The notes under the pieces are model-generated. The model saw nothing but the letters and a program-made list of their open reading frames with translations. It searched no databases and had not been told where the DNA came from. Positions 61,722 to 64,000 of a DNA stretch of 64,000 nucleotides are shown piece after piece. Each line of letters starts with the position of its first letter. Position 1 is the stretch's first letter. The stretch is from contig NZ_CP113519.1 in assembly GCF_026723825.1 (NCBI RefSeq), positions 3,720,001-3,784,000 of the forward strand, in the 5' to 3' direction. A program made the position numbers and the translations under genes. Origin of the DNA: Pseudomonas sp. GOM7. Lineage in GTDB: Bacteria; Pseudomonadota; Gammaproteobacteria; Pseudomonadales; Pseudomonadaceae.

Positions 61722-62177
61722 TCAGATGGTCGCCCGAGGCGAAACGTCCTTGGCATCGCTCGGCGCAGGCAGCGCTTCGATGACGGCAAGCCGCTCCGGC
61801 GACTGCTGCTCGCGCCAGAGGCGAAACGCCTGCAGCTCGTCCCTCCAGGTATTGAGTACCCAGGCCAGTACGGCGAGGTCGTCGACGAACCCCAAGCCCA
61901 CCAACCAATCGGGTATGGCATCGAGCGGTGTGATGAAGTAGAGCAACGCCGCCACGGCCATCAGCAAGGCCTGCTTGCTGACCTGTCGGTATTCGCCCTT
62001 GAACCAGGCCAGGCACAGCGAACGCAACAGTTGCACGTCCTCTCTGAGCGCGGCGAAGCGGGCGCCAACCGGGGTCTTCTTGTCGGCAAGCTGGCGCAAC
62101 AGTTCGGGCAGCTTGCCGTCACGCACGAAGCGCGCCGCAAGCGGAAGGTAACGCGCCAGTTTCCAGGGAGTTTTCAT
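61722..62177 (-). CDS. YkvA-like DUF1232 membrane protein
   Basis: About 151 residues with the DUF1232 core ALLMAVAALLYFITPLDAIPDWLVGLGFVDDLAVLAWVLNTWRDEL, one or two membrane segments carrying the conserved DxIPD motif. Function unknown. ATG 62177 is preferred since AAGGAG is then 5 nt away; ATG 62180 is the alternative. Confidence 0.85.
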   Translation of the reverse strand: MKTPWKLARYLPLAARFVRDGKLPELLRQLADKKTPVGARFAALREDVQLLRSLCLAWFKGEYRQVSKQALLMAVAALLYFITPLDAIPDWLVGLGFVDDLAVLAWVLNTWRDELQAFRLWREQQSPERLAVIEALPAPSDAKDVSPRATI

Positions 62178-62216
62178 CATCGCTCCTTGGCAGCCCAGTG
62201 ACTGCCTGGGGTTGCC

Positions 62217-62245
62217 GGTTTATCCACCGAAGCTGTGGATAAACC
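62217..62245. promoter_or_regulatory. Paired DnaA-box-like inverted repeat
   Basis: GGTTTATCCAC-CGAAGCT-GTGGATAAACC: 11-bp perfect arms that contain TTATCCACC and TGTGGATAA (the complement of the perfect DnaA box TTATCCACA). It lies about 40 bp upstream of the YkvA-like gene in a 340-bp gene-less gap (62178-62517) that otherwise shows only a terminator. DnaA binding, titration or replication-linked control is possible. Confidence 0.55.
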
Positions 62246-62469
62246 TGTGCAAAGACTTTCGACAAGCTTACCAAAGCCCCGTGCTATGGGGCCTTCAGTC
62301 AGATCGGGCATTTTTTGCCCAGCCCACAAAACCCAATGAAATCAATAAGTTGTGAGTTGACGAAAAAGTCATTCAAGTGTAACGGCGATCACTTGGGAGT
62401 GATTCGCACAATGTGCATAAGCGTAACACCTGGATCAGCTCGCACCGCTCAGGTCAAGCGCAAAAACGC

Positions 62470-62501
62470 AAACGCCCCATCAAGAGACGGGGCGTTTTTT
62501 T
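62470..62501. terminator. Terminator downstream of the FKBP gene
   Basis: AAACGCCCC (62470-62478) pairs with GGGGCGTTT (62489-62497) around a 10-nt loop, with T-rich tracts on both strands. It would stop the leftward FKBP transcript and rightward readthrough. Confidence 0.85.
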
Positions 62502-62517
62502 CAATCAGGGCAGGTTG

Positions 62518-63240
62518 TTACTGAGCGACGTCCTGATCCTTGGCGTTCTTGTCCTTGATGCCGATCAGTTCCAGATCGAACACCAGCACCGAGTTGGCCG
62601 GAATGGCCGGCGACGGGCTCTGCTCGCCATAGGCCAGCTCGCTGGGGATGTACAGCTTGTACTTCTCGCCCACGTGCATCAGTTGCAGACCTTCGACCCA
62701 ACCTGGGATCACGCCGCTGACCGGCAGATCGATGGGGCTGCCACGGGCGACCGAGCTATCGAAGACGCTGCCATCGGTCAACTTGCCTTCATAGTGAACG
62801 GTGACCACATCGTCAGGCTTGGGCTGAGCACCATCGGTCTTCTTGATCACTTCGTACTGCAGGCCGGAGGCGGTGGTCACCACGCCTTCACGCTTGCCAT
62901 TCTCTTCGAGGAACTTCTTGCCGGCTTCGGCGGTTTCCTTGCTCAGCGCAACCATGCGCTCCTGGGCACGGTTCTGCAGGAAGGTGAAGGCCTCGACCAT
63001 CTCTTCATCCTTGATGCGCGGCTCCTTCTTCGCCATCGCGTCTTCGATACCTTGGGCGACGGCCTTGGAATCCAGATCGTCCATGCCTTCCTCGGAGAGG
63101 CTGCGTCCCATATTCAGGCCGATACCGTAGGAAGCTTTCTGCGCCGGGCTCTTGAGTTCGACTTCGCTGGTCTGCGAATCACAACCCGTGAGTACCAGAC
63201 CCACCAGGGCAACCGCCGCCGCCAAACGATGCTGTTTCAT
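62518..63240 (-). CDS. FKBP-type peptidyl-prolyl isomerase, lipoprotein
   Basis: A 240-residue Mip/FkpA-like isomerase. The signal MKQHRLAAAVALVGLVLTGC ends in a lipobox Cys 20. An N-terminal dimerisation domain (about 30-125) precedes the FKBP fold (VVTVHYEGKLTDGSVFDSSVARGSPIDLPVSGVIPGWVEGLQLMHVGEKYKLYIPSELAYG, by region). It folds periplasmic or outer-membrane proteins at proline bonds. Same relative place as in P. aeruginosa (near PA3262, from memory). Confidence 0.92.
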   Translation of the reverse strand: MKQHRLAAAVALVGLVLTGCDSQTSEVELKSPAQKASYGIGLNMGRSLSEEGMDDLDSKAVAQGIEDAMAKKEPRIKDEEMVEAFTFLQNRAQERMVALSKETAEAGKKFLEENGKREGVVTTASGLQYEVIKKTDGAQPKPDDVVTVHYEGKLTDGSVFDSSVARGSPIDLPVSGVIPGWVEGLQLMHVGEKYKLYIPSELAYGEQSPSPAIPANSVLVFDLELIGIKDKNAKDQDVAQ

Positions 63241-63475
63241 GCTTGTTCCTTTGTTGATGCGCCCGAAGGCCGTCGTGTGAAAGCGCGAGCTTAGGGTCTG
63301 TTGGCGCCTCGACGCAAGCAGACATCACAGGATCGAGGCCTGCGAAGCAGCACGCTGCTGGCTACGGCATTAGGAGCCCGGCAAAGCGCACAAGTTCAGG
63401 CGTACAAAGGATTTCTTGAAGTTTTCGGCGAACGCCGAAGAATTGTCACAGGAGGGGATGAAGCGAGGAGAAGAA

Positions 63476-63552
63476 TGGCGCAGCGGACGGGACTCGAACC
63501 CGCGACCCCCGGCGTGACAGGCCGGTATTCTAACCGACTGAACTACCGCTGC
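63476..63552 (-). tRNA. tRNA-Asp (GTC)
   Basis: A 77-nt cloverleaf on the minus strand: acceptor GCAGCGG...CCGCTGC-G-CCA, D-loop AGTTCAGTCGGTTAGA, anticodon loop CTGTCAC with GTC, T-loop GGTTCGAGTCC. CCA is encoded. Fifteen bases after tRNA-Val, in one transcript. Confidence 0.97.
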
Positions 63553-63567
63553 GCGTAACTGCGAGAT

Positions 63568-63643
63568 TGGTGGGTGGTGACGGGATCGAACCGCCGACCC
63601 TCTGCTTGTAAGGCAGATGCTCTCCCGGCTGAGCTAACCACCC
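63568..63643 (-). tRNA. tRNA-Val (TAC)
   Basis: A 76-nt cloverleaf on the minus strand: acceptor GGGTGGT...ACCACCC-A-CCA, D-loop TAGCTCAGCCGGGAGAGC, anticodon loop CTTACAA with TAC, T-loop GGTTCGATCCC. CCA is encoded. Confidence 0.97.
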
Positions 63644-63666
63644 CATTCACTCTCGAAGTGGGGCGC

Positions 63667-63695
63667 ATTCTAGTGAGCGCAGATGACCTTGGCAA
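63667..63695 (-). promoter_or_regulatory. Sigma-70 promoter of the tRNA-Val/tRNA-Asp operon
   Basis: On the minus strand TTGCCA (63690-63695), 17-bp spacer, TAGAAT (63667-63672), then a GC-rich discriminator GCGCCCC, the form expected for stringently controlled stable RNA genes. Confidence 0.82.
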
Positions 63696-63903
63696 GCCTG
63701 GATGTGAAAAAAATTTATCGAGGCAGCAAGAACTTAGCGAATGCCCAGGAATTATCCAGACGGCCACTTGCCAGGGTTGGCCTCGCCGCTCTAGGCGACA
63801 ATAATGCGCGCTGCATATCGGCAGGCAGCCCCTGCCCCCCGTTCGTTGGCGCGCCCGCCTGGTCGGTCAGCGCCCCCTCAAGCCAATGGAGAGTCACCCG
63901 CTC

Positions 63904-64000
63904 ATGTGGTTCCGCAACCTGCTGGTCTATCGCCTCACCCAGGACATCCCCTTCGACGCCGACGCACTGGAAGCTGCTCTGGCCAGCAAACCGGCACGCC
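63904..64000 (+). CDS. rdgC: Recombination-associated protein RdgC, 5' part
   Basis: The frame runs off the window after 32 codons: MWFRNLLVYRLTQDIPFDAD then ALEAALASKPAR. This is the conserved start of RdgC, a ring-forming DNA-binding protein that limits RecA action. GGAGAG lies 12 bp upstream. The 260-bp gap before it (63644-63903) holds the tRNA promoter and no gene. Confidence 0.88.
   Translation, partial: MWFRNLLVYRLTQDIPFDADALEAALASKPAR

Noticed and set aside
63715..63897. Minus-strand open frame of 60 codons before rdgC
   Set aside because: No ribosome site and overlaps the rdgC promoter region; treated as non-coding.

Overview
The window looks like a chromosomal segment of a Pseudomonas of the mendocina/oleovorans type. 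Evidence for this is the GC-rich sequence, a phenylalanine-catabolic phhR/phhABC set, Entner-Doudoroff gluconate genes (gntK-gntT, gntR, eda, GapN-like), a braCDEFG branched-chain amino acid operon, and a core block at the right end (prc/algO, an EAL-CBS-GGDEF protein, a YkvA-like protein, a lipoprotein FKBP, tRNA-Val/tRNA-Asp, rdgC) in an order I remember from P. aeruginosa. The genus is an inference from protein resemblance and layout; no search was run.

Layout. 0.3-12.4 kb: a nucleoside-type deaminase, then the PhhR regulator, separated from its targets phhABC by about 7.5 kb holding an RhlA-like acyltransferase and a TriABC-like RND pump with two lipoprotein fusion proteins, all on the minus strand. 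12.7-18.8 kb: a 57-residue small protein, then gluconate uptake and Entner-Doudoroff genes with three copies of one palindromic operator. 18.9-26.0 kb: a three-gene phosphorelay/c-di-GMP operon (REC-GGDEF-EAL, CHASE hybrid kinase, REC-GGDEF). 26.1-30.7 kb: a flavin-barrel/reductase/ferredoxin fusion, a GST and two LysR regulators. 30.8-31.7 kb: first copy of a roughly 0.95 kb palindromic repeat element, next to a cut-off LysE-type gene. 32.0-37.9 kb: two small conserved proteins and braCDEFG. 38.0-44.3 kb: a UTRA-type GntR regulator and a six-gene importer operon carrying two phosphohydrolase-like enzymes, probably for an organophosphorus or similar compound. 44.4-45.4 kb: second, inverted copy of the repeat element. 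45.5-47.3 kb: a LysR regulator and ureidoglycine aminohydrolase. 47.4-52.9 kb: an iron-uptake-like cluster (PchR-type AraC regulator, TonB receptor, methyltransferase, FptX-like MFS). 53.0-58.7 kb: ahpF/ahpC, a quinone reductase and Prc protease. 58.8-64.0 kb: the core block ending in the 5' end of rdgC.

How parts work together. PhhR, through a well-formed TyrR-type box, should switch on phenylalanine hydroxylation (PhhA), pterin recycling (PhhB) and tyrosine transamination (PhhC). GntR operators lie in front of gntK, in the gntK-gntR gap and in front of eda, tying gluconate uptake to its breakdown. The most novel-looking units are the rhlA-triABC transcription unit, the receptor-methyltransferase-MFS cluster with a Fur-like site inside a larger inverted repeat, the regulated importer with two hydrolases, and the pair of large terminal-inverted-repeat elements. 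No CRISPR array, prophage, integrase or intact insertion sequence was seen.
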